This document shows, piece after piece, positions 20,590 to 31,966 of a stretch of 64,000 bases of DNA. How positions within the stretch are numbered: the stretch's first letter is position 1; the number at the start of each line of letters is the position of its first letter. A model generated the notes under the pieces. It made no database searches. It was not told where the DNA came from and worked only from the letters and a program-made list of their open reading frames with translations. Position numbers and translations under genes: made by a program. This DNA is from Ianthella basta (taxonomy: Eukaryota; Porifera; Demospongiae; Verongiida; Ianthellidae). The stretch is taken from contig OZ025871.1 of NCBI GenBank assembly GCA_964019415.1, positions 4,680,129 through 4,744,128 on the forward strand, read 5' to 3'.

Positions 20590-21930
20590 CACACAGAGGT
20601 GAGAATAACAGATGTGTCCTGGCTATTTATTGAAGTATGCCAATTGCGGGCATGTGGTACTGTCCTATAAATGATATGTAAACAGCTAATTCAGTAACAG
20701 TGAATCAGTCTCAGGTGACCAGACCGTACTGACAACAGGATACTATTTGCTGTTTGCTATAGGGTACTATTAGCCATTGTCTGTTGTGAGCACTGAAGGT
20801 GAATGTTCAGTGCTGTCTTGATCGGGTTATCTCCCATGTACCCCCCTTAGTGTGGGGTGTGTCCAAAGTCACATGGCAATGTGCTAAACCATAGTAGCTA
20901 CAATGCATACGTGCTAACTATCCTGATTTAGGCAGAAAATGCCTTACATCAGGCAGATGTCCTTCTGTCAGTTCTCTGTGTGTTGCCTTTGAAGAGTTCT
21001 GTGCTCAGCTTTTTTGGCCAAAGTCCCACAGGATACTGACTGGTTGGGATTTATGTACCATAGCGGATCCAAACTTTAGAGAAATGTGTTTGAATGCTCA
21101 TTTAATTTAGCCTACTCAGTTGGACCGTGTAATTGGCAGAATAGGTAGTCGATTGTAAAGCATTCATGTGACTGTAGACATTGAAAAATTTAATATCTAC
21201 AATTCTACGTAATAACTACCCACTGTTATGTATATATGACATCATGAAAATTTTTGTGAATATAAGCTGATGTGAATTTGTCTGCACCAATAGTACCACA
21301 TCTTAATTAAAAGGCATACACAGTATGTGTGGTTGTTAATCACTGAGTATTGAGCCTAGATAGGGCAGAGAAGATCAAGATGATAACACTGATTTACTAT
21401 AAGCTTCACAAAGTGCATTTGTTGGATCCTACTACACTTCAGTGATCTAGCCAGAATATTCTTAGTGGGTTTCTGGCTTGGGCTTGTGTGCTAGTTTGGA
21501 GTAATGACGTATGTTGCATCACCAAACCACCTAGCACATACATGCAAGGTGAACATTTGGGAAGTTGAATTTGTGAGAAAGTGATGTAAAGGTGGATGGA
21601 TGCTGTCCTCTATAGTGTATCACCATCAGAAATGCTTGTAATAGTACAAAACCATTCTCTAGTATGACTTTGCAGTACTTCTCTATACGTACTAGTTGTT
21701 GCCATTGTAGCAATTTGATAGAGGTTTTCTACACCGCTGTACTTTGTTGTTGCATGTACTTGATCAGTGCATTAGTTGTCCCATAACTAGGTCAGTGTAA
21801 TACTTGATACTGTAGAGGCTTATTGTTGTAGGCATGTCGGATTAGGTTCACATAATATTTTAGTAGTTATTGCCCAGTGTAAGTGTTGTGAAAATTGAAA
21901 CACACATCCCCCTTCCCCCTGTCCTGCACT
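20590..21930 (+). other. Intron 2 of locus B
   Basis: AT-rich sequence without a convincing exon or repeat. Confidence 0.4.
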
Positions 21931-21934
21931 ACAG

Positions 21935-22261
21935 ACGGCAGAAGCCATCCCATGAGTCATTGGAATGATGCTGCCTTAGTTTCTTTAAGAGACAAGCTCA
22001 AATTGAATGTGCAATTGAGCATGGGTCTCAGTGATAAACTGGAAAAGCCAGCAGGTGGCTTTATGAGTCGCCATGAAGCTCAGACGATAATGCAACTCCC
22101 TAACAGCAGGGAACAGATTAACGGAGTCATTGAGACCCTACGTGGTAAAGGAGATGAAGACTTTCAGACATTCTGTGTGATGCTGCGAGAATGCAATTAT
22201 GCTGTATGGGCAGATGAGCTGGAGAAGGAGGCAGAGCGCTTCAAGGCAGGAGGAGGAAAAG
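21935..22261 (+). CDS. Locus B CARD exon
   Basis: A pyrimidine-rich acceptor (CCTGTCCTGCACTACAG) opens this exon in phase 1, directly continuing the 2A exon. The product has MSHWNDAALVSLRDKLKLN near its start, followed by a helical block with SREQINGVIETLRGKG, FQTFCVMLRECNYA and WADELEKEAERF. The pattern matches a caspase-recruitment domain of the death-fold superfamily. Such domains make homotypic contacts that pass NLR activation to downstream signalling proteins. It ends in phase 1 before GTATTT. The call rests on the motif pattern; a profile search would separate CARD from other death-fold members. Confidence 0.75.
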
Positions 22262-22949
22262 GTATTTGTGTGTGCTAACCACACTGTGGCCTTGCATCTA
22301 ATTCAGTGGCCATTTGACGGTCCCATTTGTACTTCAAACCTTACCCACTAAGAACTCATCTATCTGCATGGACTACTAGTGTGAAGTACATGGCTGAGAG
22401 TGTTAGCTTAAAATGTGGTCACCGTGGAAACCATTTCAAAAACAACATCTTACAGCCCATACTGGAGCCATGTCAAAAACAGCTTTACTAACCAGTGCAA
22501 TTGTGTGATTGTGTTGTAAGTAGTTGGGGCGAGCCTGAGCGAGCCCCACACTGACGAGTTGTACGCGCCGTTGTCTCTGTGTATATATATAATTATATCG
22601 GCCGTACATCTTACCGTATATTCCCTTTTGCCACACAATAAATTGGCTGACGGCCCCGAAATGACCGCACGCATTACAAACTACTTGGCAGCCAAATGGC
22701 CATTCGCTCCTAACGGAAACGCCAGCGACAAGATCTGTCAGCAACACAGTCCATTCCGAAGAGTCGCCGCGGTTCATTCGCAAATGCATATATACACATA
22801 CACAAGCGCGAAGCGATAACCCATCACAATTGGTTGCCTCATTTAACAACTCGGTAACTATAGTAGCAACTCACTGCACTTCCTTCAGAGCTACAGAGAT
22901 GTGCAACAGCGCTAGTGTGCTTGATTGTCCAGCAGACACCTGCAGTCAT

Positions 22950-23258
22950 GGATACACCAAGAAGTACAAGACTAGAATCGAAGGAGCACAAAGAGGAACG
23001 CCTATGCCGTAAGAGAGAACGGGAGAGGGCCCAGCGTGCTTCTGAGACACAGGAGATCGAGAGAATAGATTGGCAAAACGGAGAGCTCAAGACAGAGCTA
23101 GGCGTGCTTCAGAAACACCTACAGAAAGGAGTCCCGATTGCAAGGGATAAGTGCTAACCATCGTAACAGACTGGCTATAGAAACAGATGAAGAAAGAGAG
23201 GCCCGGCTGCATAGGATGAGTGCTAACCAACCTGACAGACTGCACACACGATGACACG
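22950..23258 (+). pseudogene. Decayed Arg-rich repeat-protein fragment
   Basis: Spread over more than one frame are units such as KRERERAQRASETQ, RAQDRARRASETPT and ETDEEREARLHRMSANQ. Proteins with such R-x-R-x-R-A-x-E-T units often accompany Helitron-like or other DNA transposons in invertebrates. The frame changes within 300 bases, so this is a relic. The family assignment is tentative. Confidence 0.4.
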
Positions 23259-23499
23259 TGGTACTCATCTCTCGCATTCTTTCCAGCTCCTACCTACGTA
23301 TTGCGCGGACATTGTGCAGCCACCTTCTCAGCTACAAAATTTACTTCTCCGAACTTTGCAATGTAATACATGGGGGGGAGGGGGGGGGGACCTCATCATT
23401 ATTAAAACAGGGGTATACAATTAGTAATAATGGTGTGATAGAAAAGGGTTAGAATTTCGGACACAGGGTTACAGGTTGCTAAGCAGTAGAAACTGCATT

Positions 23500-24305
23500 G
23501 TTAGGGAATGTTCTAGCAAGGTAAGGGTGAGAAAAAGCTAGAGGGAACAAAGTGGGGAAAACATAACTTTGGGGAACAAAAGGACTGTATGGGGGTACAA
23601 TTTGGGGGATATACAGGCAAGTAATACATGGATTTGTAAGGGGACGGTGGTGCTACATGTGAACAATACACTAAACATAACATTAAAAAGCCCAGAGATT
23701 GATGGGCATATTTGGCGGTCAATTGGGGCTCAGTCTCCATTTGGGCAACTGGCACCCAGGTTCCAGGGTAATTTGTGGGCTGAAAAGATAATGTAGCTCC
23801 CAGAGATGGCTGCTTTAGCTGCATCGGTCAGAGCTTTACGTCTGTCAGAGGGTTTGCTCTGGGGGGCAGCAAGCCTTAGATCTGTATAGGCCTCATGTGT
23901 GTAGTGGCCTAGGCTGCCAATCTCAATTGTCAGCAGTTGAACTTGGTAACCCTGGGCAGATAGGTTCGAAGCCAAAAGCTGGTAGTTGGTCTTCCCCTGC
24001 TTCCGGGCTCTAGCATTCTTGATGCTGGTGAGGTTGTTCCAGGGCACAGTGAGTTCCAACATGGTAGCACGCTTACCATCCACAATAAAGAAATCCGGCC
24101 GAGCGGTGGTCCCAATGATGGTAAGGGGAATGGTTGCTGGAGGAGATTTGCATGCTCTGTGATCCGGCAGGTCTGCAAAGACGGAGGCTTCTGAATTAAA
24201 CCTCTGCAAGAATGGGAGTAGGGCGGTGAGCACCATGCCATGGCGCCATGTGTACCTGCCATCAGTCAGGGCTGTTGGGCAGCAATTCAACACGTGTTGC
24301 ACGTT
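23500..24305 (-). mobile_element. 5'-truncated LINE fragment with a restriction-like endonuclease domain
   Basis: The open frame (24302 to 23730) begins inside a conserved block, QHVLNCCPTAL, GRYTWRHGMVL. It continues with ARPDFFIVDGKRATMLELT, which fits the PD...(D/E) pattern of the restriction-like endonuclease at the C-terminus of R2/NeSL-type LINEs. In the family the first block is usually RHD, here RHG. No reverse transcriptase remains, so the copy is truncated at its 5' end as LINEs often are. Confidence 0.6.
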
Positions 24306-24435
24306 GCACCATCACGTTGCCTAACTAGCTAGCCAGACATCTTCACGGTTCTCTGCTATTGCACGGCATGTGCTTCACACCACGCTTCCACTTGCTCAGG
24401 CTCGCCCCCACGATGTTGAACATCTGTCTAGTAGT

Positions 24436-24528
24436 TACTACACACCTTCGATGGCGTATGGCATTTACTGCACTCGCCCTCGAGTCTCGTGCAGTAAATA
24501 TGCCGTACGCCATCGAAGGTGTGTAGTA
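24436..24528. repeat. Long hairpin (38-40 base arms)
   Basis: TACTACACACCTTCGATGGC... at 24436-24473 returns inverted at 24489-24528 with one two-base difference and one substitution, around a 15-base loop. The flanking sequence does not resemble any exon. It could be a fold-back element or a small-RNA precursor. Confidence 0.8.
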
Positions 24529-25317
24529 AGGGATTTACCAAAAATAAGCGCCCGCAATTTGAATTTCAGTGCGTCTTGCTGGGGAGCTGCGTTGGAACTG
24601 GTGGTAATCTCGCCGTAGGACAAGGCTGAAGTCGCTTCGTATCCTCTCCGCGCCGCTTCAGTAGTACTTTCGAGTGCTGTGCATGGTGTCGCCGACTTCT
24701 GTTCCTGCGCACTCTCAGACCAGGAACATTCAGTGCGCGCGCAGATCTGTGGCCGCAGTACCCAACGAAATGAGTGATGCACGAATACGCGGAGACGTCA
24801 CGAAGGTTTTGACGCTTTGCTTTGGCTCAGCTGGATTGCACATGCTCAGAAAGCTTGGCTCAGCTCACAACAGAAGCAAAGCGGTGAGCAATGGATGCGA
24901 TGTATTGGCGCCGATTGCGTGTCGACTCATTTCCCAGGAGTAAATGCATCCTGGGGGAAAGCGTGTACATGTGCGCGCTCCTCTTTCATGAGCTATCCAA
25001 TTCTCCAGAAGTTGGTACATAAAACTTCGTGGCTAAATTGATTCTCGTGACCTTTCCGCTCTTTGTTTACTTTACGGAGGTGTTGGTTGACCACAATATA
25101 GGTGTTAAGGGGCGCTAAAAGGTGTTAGTGGCTTTCGCACAATTTACTGCACTGCAGTATTCTGCTACTGCATCAGCAGTGCCTTTGAAGTATGAGGTCA
25201 TCATTTGGTAAGGAATGCTTAATCAGGCAATGTGCTAACAGTTCAACATGTTAGCCACTCTTCTATGACGGCTGTCCTGCAATCATTAATTTTAGCTCAC
25301 TACAGGTTACAATATCC

Positions 25318-25361
25318 CAACTTGTACAACTTGTACAACTTGTACAACTTGTACAGCTTGT
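25318..25361. repeat. Short tandem repeat of ACTTGTACA
   Basis: Five units of ACTTGTACA occur in a row. TTGTACAA is itself a palindrome. It lies 150 bases before the linker exon. Confidence 0.85.
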
Positions 25362-25511
25362 GTGTGTATGTCACTTGCTATTCTAAGGATGAGTAGTGGC
25401 AAACATAAATTTGATGATGGTGAGCAAGTTTGTCTAGGGGTTACATGTCATTGTTATAATAGTATCTTGTTGAGTTGAGTGTGACCGTCCTTCAACCATT
25501 GCATTCTGCAG

Positions 25512-25570
25512 TAGGAACTGGAGAACCTGATGCAGAGTCAACCCCATCACAGAGTGAGAATAGCAAGGAG
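25512..25570 (+). CDS. Locus B linker exon between CARD and NACHT
   Basis: The acceptor GCATTCTGCAG and the donor GAG before GTTGGT bound 59 bases. Phase 1 in and phase 0 out are exactly what joins the CARD exon to the NACHT exon. The product is an acidic linker, VGTGEPDAESTPSQSENSKE. The donor is weak, but phase agreement on both sides supports the exon. Confidence 0.55.
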
Positions 25571-25579
25571 GTTGGTTGT

Positions 25580-25583
<4 letters not shown>

Positions 25584-25636
<53 letters not shown>

Positions 25637-25645
25637 TGTGCGTGT

Positions 25646-25728
<83 letters not shown>

Positions 25729-25750
25729 CGTGCCTGAGTGTGTGTGTGTT
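25584..25750. repeat. (GT)n microsatellite
   Basis: About 165 bases of GT with few interruptions begin 13 bases after the linker exon donor. Confidence 0.98.
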
Positions 25751-25759
25751 AGTGAGATA

Positions 25760-27133
25760 GTTAAGGTGGCAGTAAGTAGGCCACACTGTTGCTTGTGGAG
25801 ACATCAAGCCTAAGCTTTCGCACTGAGGTGCCATATGCTTCTCTGATACTTTAAGTACCATAGCTGAATTAAAGATTTGTTATCCTAATATTCTGGCGTA
25901 AGCATATGAAATAAATATAGTATGGTAGGAAGGTCCATAGCCAAATTATACGACCAAGGTGCTTATATTTATCGAGGTGCAAAGAGCCAAGGTAAATATG
26001 AGCGCTAAGGCCGTATATTGAGGCTATACATGTACCAGCCTACCGTACAATACATAATGTATATAGAATGGCATTTGTACTTCTATGGCAATCGAGTGCA
26101 AGAAAGCCAAAAGTCGGCTTTCAAAGTGATGCCTTGTCCTGTGTTATGCTGCCTATTGTTCATCTGTGAACTTGGTGCACGATTCCCTCTTTGACTTCAG
26201 TAGATTGCTGTTTGATCTGCGTGCACCTCACCTCCGTGTTTGTTGCAGAGATTTCTCATGACGGCATGTATCTAGTGACCTCTCCTTGGGGGCCTGATGG
26301 CTTCTGATCTGCTCTGACTGTGTTGAAATAGTGGAGGATAGGCATGGTACCTGAATGATTGCTCTAAATGTATATACTCAATCCAAAAGACATAAATTCT
26401 GCCAGTTTGTGGAGTGCAATTTCTGCGGTTGCAAGCTCATCTGCAAAATCTGCAAAAATTGTGCTCCTTAAAGAACTGTCAGAGCAAAGTACAGGCATGC
26501 AAATGAAAACTCTCCAGCACCTTAACTACAGCAAAGGTTAGCTATCTGGCAGAGGATACAGCTATATCTTGGTTTGTCGCAATCCTTCTTGGTTGCCAAT
26601 GTTGGGGCTGAAGGGTGGTGGTAGTCCTGGTAGGCCAAGCTCTATGTCTGCCTCGGATCCTCTGTGGGCTCTCTGGGACACCTTCCTGGTTGGCTGACAT
26701 GGCTGCACCTATCCTAAAGTTATGGCCATTGAAAAACTCCCCATTTATCCTGCCTTGGCTGGGTGCATTCTAAACCCTGTTCCCGAATTTTAGTTTGTAC
26801 AGTGGTGTCCCTTCACTGTTAGTAAACTGTGGCTCCACCTGTAGCTGCTGTAGAATTACACCTATCAAGCCCTATAGCAAGTGGCATCTCACTCTATGTA
26901 GTTACTCGTTACGCATTAGTCTTGTGTAGCTGACTGCTTTCTCCTCGATCAATGACATCATCAATTAAAAGTGGAAAGGAGAATGGGGTCAACTTTACGA
27001 GACTAGTCATGCATGGCAATAGGAGCATTATTTAGTGGGTAATGTCAGGCACAGGTTTTGGTCACTTTGCACATTTTGTGCAGATATTATATATAGTTTC
27101 AGTTTGTCTGTTCTCTGTTTTCTTCATTCATAG
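25760..27133 (+). other. Intron before the NACHT exon
   Basis: There is no exon-like stretch with good splice sites. The acceptor region TGTTTTCTTCATTCATAG closes it. Confidence 0.5.
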
Positions 27134-28800
27134 CTGCAGCAGTTCTCTAAGAGAATGCAAGCTCATTATGCAAGGATGAAAGTTGTAGATGACAAGTGGC
27201 GTAAAAGTCAGTCAATGGAGTTTGTCAAATTGGCCCTGTCTCGCTTTAAACTGGATTTTGAAGATGAACACAAGAAGTTTGTTGAAGCCATTTCTGACCC
27301 AGAAGGAGTTGACAAAGTGTATACAGTAGTCAATAACGTTAAGATTAAATATGAAGACATACCAGCCATGGTAAAGAGGTTGAAGCTTGTTGTCATCAGT
27401 GGTGCTCCCGGTGTGGGTAAGAGCACACTGGCCAAGAAACTATGCCAAGATATATGCAATGACATGAGCAAATATGGATATGATTTGTTGTTATTGGTTG
27501 AACTGAGAGACTTGATTAAATTTGCGGGCCTTGTTGAACCTTTTGAGCTTGACCACATGTTACAGTTGTTCACTAAAACTGTGCACGAGGCAGTTCAGCT
27601 TGCTAGGGGGGTGCAGGCAAGTGGAGGTAAAGGTGTTCTCCTCCTTCTTGACGGTTATGATGAGCTACTACAGAAACTGCGTGAGGCTCCTTTCTTCCTT
27701 GACCTTCTCACACACTCCCCAAAATCCTCACTTCCAGAGTGCGATATTGTGCTCACATCTCGCTCTATCCTCACTAGTCAGATATATCACCTTTTCCACA
27801 AGTCTACTACAGCTGGTGGTATCACTAATATTGAAGTACTTGGATTTACTACGGCACAGATTAAGCACTATGCTCAACGATATTTTGACGAAGAAGGCAA
27901 ACCACAACTTTGTTCCCCATTTTTGGCAAAGATAGAGAAGCGGTGCCTCAGATAAAGAGCCTGTGCAGCATCCCCATGGTATTATCAATTATTTGTCGTG
28001 TATACCTTTCAGAAGAAGACTTACCTCCAACATTGACTGAAGCCTATCATGACTTTGTGCTTAAGAAAGTACTTCTGAATTCAAATTTATTGGGTGTTGA
28101 ATCACTCTTAAAGCTTCCTCCAAGCCATGATTTCTACCGACTATGTGAAATTGCATTTGCATGCATCGTGGAGCAGAAAGTTATCTTTACATCAGCTGAA
28201 CTGAATGATCTTTCAACAAGATATTGGTATATTGATATAGGTGTGGTTTATTAACAGCTCGTCCTGTGGATAAGTTAGAATGCATAGTGGCAGCAGTGGA
28301 AAGCTTCTTCTTTATTCATTTAACAGTCCAAGAGCTGCTCAGTGCTGTCCACACAGCGAGGCAGGATATTGCAGTTCAGAAGGAAATCTGGGAAAAGTAC
28401 CTTGGACAGCCCCACATGGCCCAAGTGTGGAAATTCTTTTGTGGAATAGCCAAACTGCATAACTTTGAAGCTCTTGAACTGGCTTCTAAACTTGAAGATG
28501 AAGAACTGCTGGTGCAGTCTCTTTTTGAGTCACAGAACAGCAATTTGATGGAGCATGTCATTCCTACACGTTTCGGTCCTATTCCAGTGGTCAAGATTGT
28601 GTCAGTCTCCAGCTCCATTGCTCATGGTTACTGTTTTCAGCATCATAGTAATTTAAAAGGTTTTGAAATTGTAGGACGACTGAATGTTAATATTCAAATC
28701 AGCAATTTCCTACGGCCAGTGATGAGTGCCAATGGTGCTGTCTTGGAGCACTTGGCAATCAGAAATGTTCGTTCAAAATATAAATTGAAAATTCAGTTAG
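27134..28800 (+). CDS. Locus B NACHT ATPase exon (frame broken twice)
   Basis: This large exon carries the nucleotide-binding oligomerisation domain of an NLR receptor. A helical N-terminal part (LQQFSKRMQAHYARMK) leads to Walker A, GAPGVGKST (27401), about residue 90 of the exon. Walker B, LLLLDGYDEL, follows (Asp at 27650, about residue 173), then a sensor-type CDIVLTSRS. After the ATPase come NLR winged-helix and superhelical blocks (SLCSIPMVLSIICRVY, and FFFIHLTVQELLSA at about 28308). The frame changes at about 27905-27935 and again at about 28220-28245, and both shifts occur within conserved family blocks. The gene is therefore either recently disabled or affected by sequence errors. 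The 3' end of the exon was not resolved. Confidence 0.85.
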
Positions 28801-28863
28801 TGTGCAGTTGTTGCTATAGTCTAGTCTAATTGCTAGTGTGGTGTTCTTGCACTTGTATGTTAG

Positions 28864-28944
28864 ATTGGAGGGAAGCAGCTGAGGTTCTCAAGAAGTACTG
28901 GCACAACAGTCCACAAGTAGATGATGGACACAGTGCAGAGGAAG
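28864..28944 (+). CDS. Locus B small exon after the NACHT region
   Basis: The acceptor TTGTATGTTAG and the donor GAAG before GTACTA bound 81 bases in phase 1-1, coding for WREAAEVLKKYWHNSPQVDD and then GHSAEE. The phases fit the following type-A repeat exon. It links the NACHT superhelix to the repeats. Confidence 0.55.
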
Positions 28945-29549
28945 GTACTACGGGTTTGATCAACATTAATACAGAGAACGTGTTCATTGTGTGTCTTAGT
29001 GTTGGATTGTGTGCAGGAGTTGAATTGTTAAATGCTCAAATGTTTTTAGTAGATTCACACTTGAATTGGCATTAATTTTGTAAGATGTTGAATTAGTACC
29101 TCACATTGTTTGATGTTAGAAAAGTAATATCTTTACTTAGTGCTGCTACAACACCTCCCCTCTAGCCACACACACTGGGCATGTGTAGTGTACTAGTCTA
29201 CTATGCAAGGTGTCAGCTATCACTAACCAAATTTATATCAAGTTGTAAAGTTGGTGCTTGAGATGTTTTTGCACATAAAGTAAAATGAAACTTGTCTGTA
29301 GTCCACATACTAATGTGGTCTAACAGTATGGCCACTATCTAAGGCACCCATCTGCCTGAGTGCAGCTACTCTTGGTCTCTACTGGTATCAATGCACTGTA
29401 ATTCACCTCTAAAGCTGCTCCCTGTTGATAATCTTCAGGTTTGGAGGTCGAACAGTTAGCTAGATTAGACAAGTTCTATTGTACTTAATACGTATGTAGA
29501 ATCCATCTGATTTAGCATCACAAGAACTACATTTTACTGCTCTGTGTAG

Positions 29550-29680
29550 GTTGTACAGTGCATGGAGTGCCTCCCCAGATTACCCTGGAGAAAATCCCAC
29601 TTGATGTTCTTTGTGAGACGTGGGAAGTCTTTGACCATACGGAACATCTTAACTGTGAAAGGGTGTCGGACCCACAACAG
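29550..29680 (+). CDS. Leucine-rich-type repeat exon A1
   Basis: 131 bases, phase 1 in and 0 out. The product contains ITLEKIPLDVLCETWEVFDH followed by TEHLNCERVSDPQQ. Exons A2 and A3 have exactly the same length and the same pattern (P-L-D-(V/I/L)-(L/V)-C, then (H)-V/T-x-x-L-x-C). The donor is CAG before GCATGT, a GC donor, whereas A2 and A3 have GTATGT. Confidence 0.75.
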
Positions 29681-29910
29681 GCATGTTTTATATGAATGTT
29701 AAGTGTGTGACTTGACTAGTTGTGTCATTTGAAATCATATTATTTGTTTGCTGTACATGTGTTTCGACAGCAGCTTTCATGTTCTTCCCATCTCACTACA
29801 TCTCCTCTCCTGCATGAGTCCCGGTCTATTCAATGTGCAGTGTGTTACCCTCTAATCGAGTACATGCATATTCTCAGCCTGCGTAATGTGCTGATTCATT
29901 TTTATCGTAG

Positions 29911-30172
29911 GCACTAAACACTGGGTTTCTGGACAAGTTGGCCTCAGCATTGGCACAGAACAAGACAATGAAAGTGCTGAAACTGACTGGTGCTGATGAG
30001 CGTGATTTTCGTTTACAGTCAAAGATAAAGGAAGGACAAGCTAAAGGAGACCTCACTCAGTGTACGGTTATGAAGCATTTTATTGAGCATCTCCTACTGG
30101 GAGTCTCTCTGAATACGACCTTGGAGAGGGTGGAGCTGGACTTTCCTCCTTGGTTGTCAGGTCACATCAAGT
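29911..30172 (+). CDS. Leucine-rich-type repeat exon B1
   Basis: Phase 0 in and 1 out, 87 codons. The product starts ALNTGFLDKLASALAQNKTM and ends in GVSLNTTLERVELDFPPW. The pattern L..L...LAQN.TM..L.L then N.TL..(V/L).L.FPP is that of leucine-rich repeats and matches B2 and B3. It has an extra charged insert of about 15 residues in the middle. Donor GTGAGT. Confidence 0.72.
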
Positions 30173-31879
30173 GTGAGTTATTGTTGCAGTGTTGGACCTC
30201 TTCTATATCTGCTGTTGCTAATGGCAGCTATTTGGCTATTGTGCTGTTGTACTTTGATGGCAATGCACTGCTTGCTGCACAGAACTTTAGTTTTCAGAAT
30301 CTTCTGTACCCTTTACTTCGAGATAGAGAAGAGTCATTGACTTTCTATGCCTTTGGTACACAGCATGCTTGAACAGCACCCTTTACTGAGAATCGATATG
30401 CCTCAAGCATGGTATAGATCTAGGTGTCATGCATGGTTGCATCACAGCCATCGCTGTTTCTAAATCTGTTGATCACGCCAGTTGCCTCACACCATGGTCT
30501 ATTTCGTTGAGCTTTGCCCTAAATTGGATTTATGCCTGGGTTCTAAGTCCAACTGGGCTCTAACTAAGGCATGGCATTTGTGCTCTGGTATAGCCAGGCT
30601 GGACTATTTATAAGTGAAACACTATTAGTAAATAATGGTACAGTGAAACCTGTTGAAGATGGTCACTCTCTAAACCCCGAATAGCACTAATACATTACAA
30701 TCTACCTCTGTCCAGCAGCCACCAATATATATAGGTTAAATTTGATCTGGCCCATAGGTGGCTGTTGTAGGTTTCCTTGTATATACATATGCCATGCTCA
30801 GTTCCACTGCACATATCTCACCTGTCACTGTGCATGGCTATATGTATACAATGCACGGGGTGCCCAGCTTACTTGTTCCATTGCCGATTAGAGTGGAGCA
30901 ACAAATTGACTGCGAGCCCTGGCAGAGAACTAGCCAGCTTTCGATGACCCTGCACATAAAATTGGTGTAGTAAAGTTGTCTGCCAGTGAGTAGCTGACTT
31001 GCTGCATCTGCTGCTGACCTGTAGAAACCTGCTTATGGGGTAGCAAGCTGTACTGATGCCCATTTTGACAAACAGCCACACACTGTTCAGAGACAGATAC
31101 GTACTAATGTCTTAGTCAGACAGTGCAGACCGCTTCCAATAATGATTGGACATGTTCTGACACTAATTTTTCAGCCTGATCAGCAATTAAATGTTCAGTT
31201 ACACTTACCTTTTGGTTTTAAGCATTGACAAATTTTCCAAGTGTCAGATTAATGATTGTAGCTATGTAATTGAACATTTGATTTAAAGCAAAAGTACAAC
31301 CAACTTCTGTTAATCTGTCTTGGATTCAGACTTGTAATTATAGGTATAATTGTTCACGAAACAACTCTTGCTTTAAATTGGTACTCCTTGCAGGCTGGAT
31401 ACCATGGGAGAACCATGAGATACCTGTCCTGTTTGTTCTTGTCACACCTCAGCAATGTCACATGACTGGTGTTTTCAATAATAGTTCTGCTGCTATTTTC
31501 TCGAATGTCAAAATAGTGTCTTGATGCTTCAAGGGTGGATCCAGGGGTGTTTCCAAGGTTTCCAGAAACTGGTCAGATTATCTTTGGCTAGGATTTTCAA
31601 CTATCAGTCATATAGCTAACTAGCTAACCAATGGTAGACCCACTCACTCTCCTTACCTCTGACTACAATTCACAGAATATAACCAACCAAGATAGCCACT
31701 CACTCTCTTTACCTTTGACTAGTAGTTTCAACCATCTACAGAACTAAACAACTGCATTGAAGCCATGTATTCATTGCCTATATTAAACGATCCTCCATTT
31801 TGAAATGATGACATCATCATTTCTGTAATGTCATATGCAATTGTGAAAGTAACTAATAACAGTTTCCTGTAGGGCTTGT

Positions 31880-31966
31880 TGCTTTGCCATGTGAGGATCA
31901 CATGGGATTTCTGTTATGTCAACATATGACACTGCAATTCTCATGTGATCCCCTCATGGCAAAGCA
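31880..31966. repeat. Hairpin (33-base arms)
   Basis: TGCTTTGCCATGTGAGGATC... at 31880-31912 returns inverted at 31934-31966 with a few mismatches and a loop of about 21 bases. It is intronic, with no coding frame. Confidence 0.75.

Larger units (their letters stand above)
22262..25511 (+). other. Intron 3 of locus B, filled with mobile-element debris
   Basis: From 22.5 to 24.5 kb the intron holds an Arg-rich repeat-protein fragment, a truncated LINE and a long hairpin. GGGGCGAGCCTGAGC near 22526 recurs inverted near 24400, which could mark the ends of a composite insertion. The rest carries no exon. Confidence 0.5.

Noticed and set aside
23960-23975. GGTTCGAAGCC resembling a tRNA B box
   Set aside because: It lies inside the LINE coding frame. 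No A box or cloverleaf arms were found around it.
23930-24262. Overlapping minus-strand frame in the LINE fragment
   Set aside because: It is a shadow of the restriction-like-endonuclease frame, without motifs.
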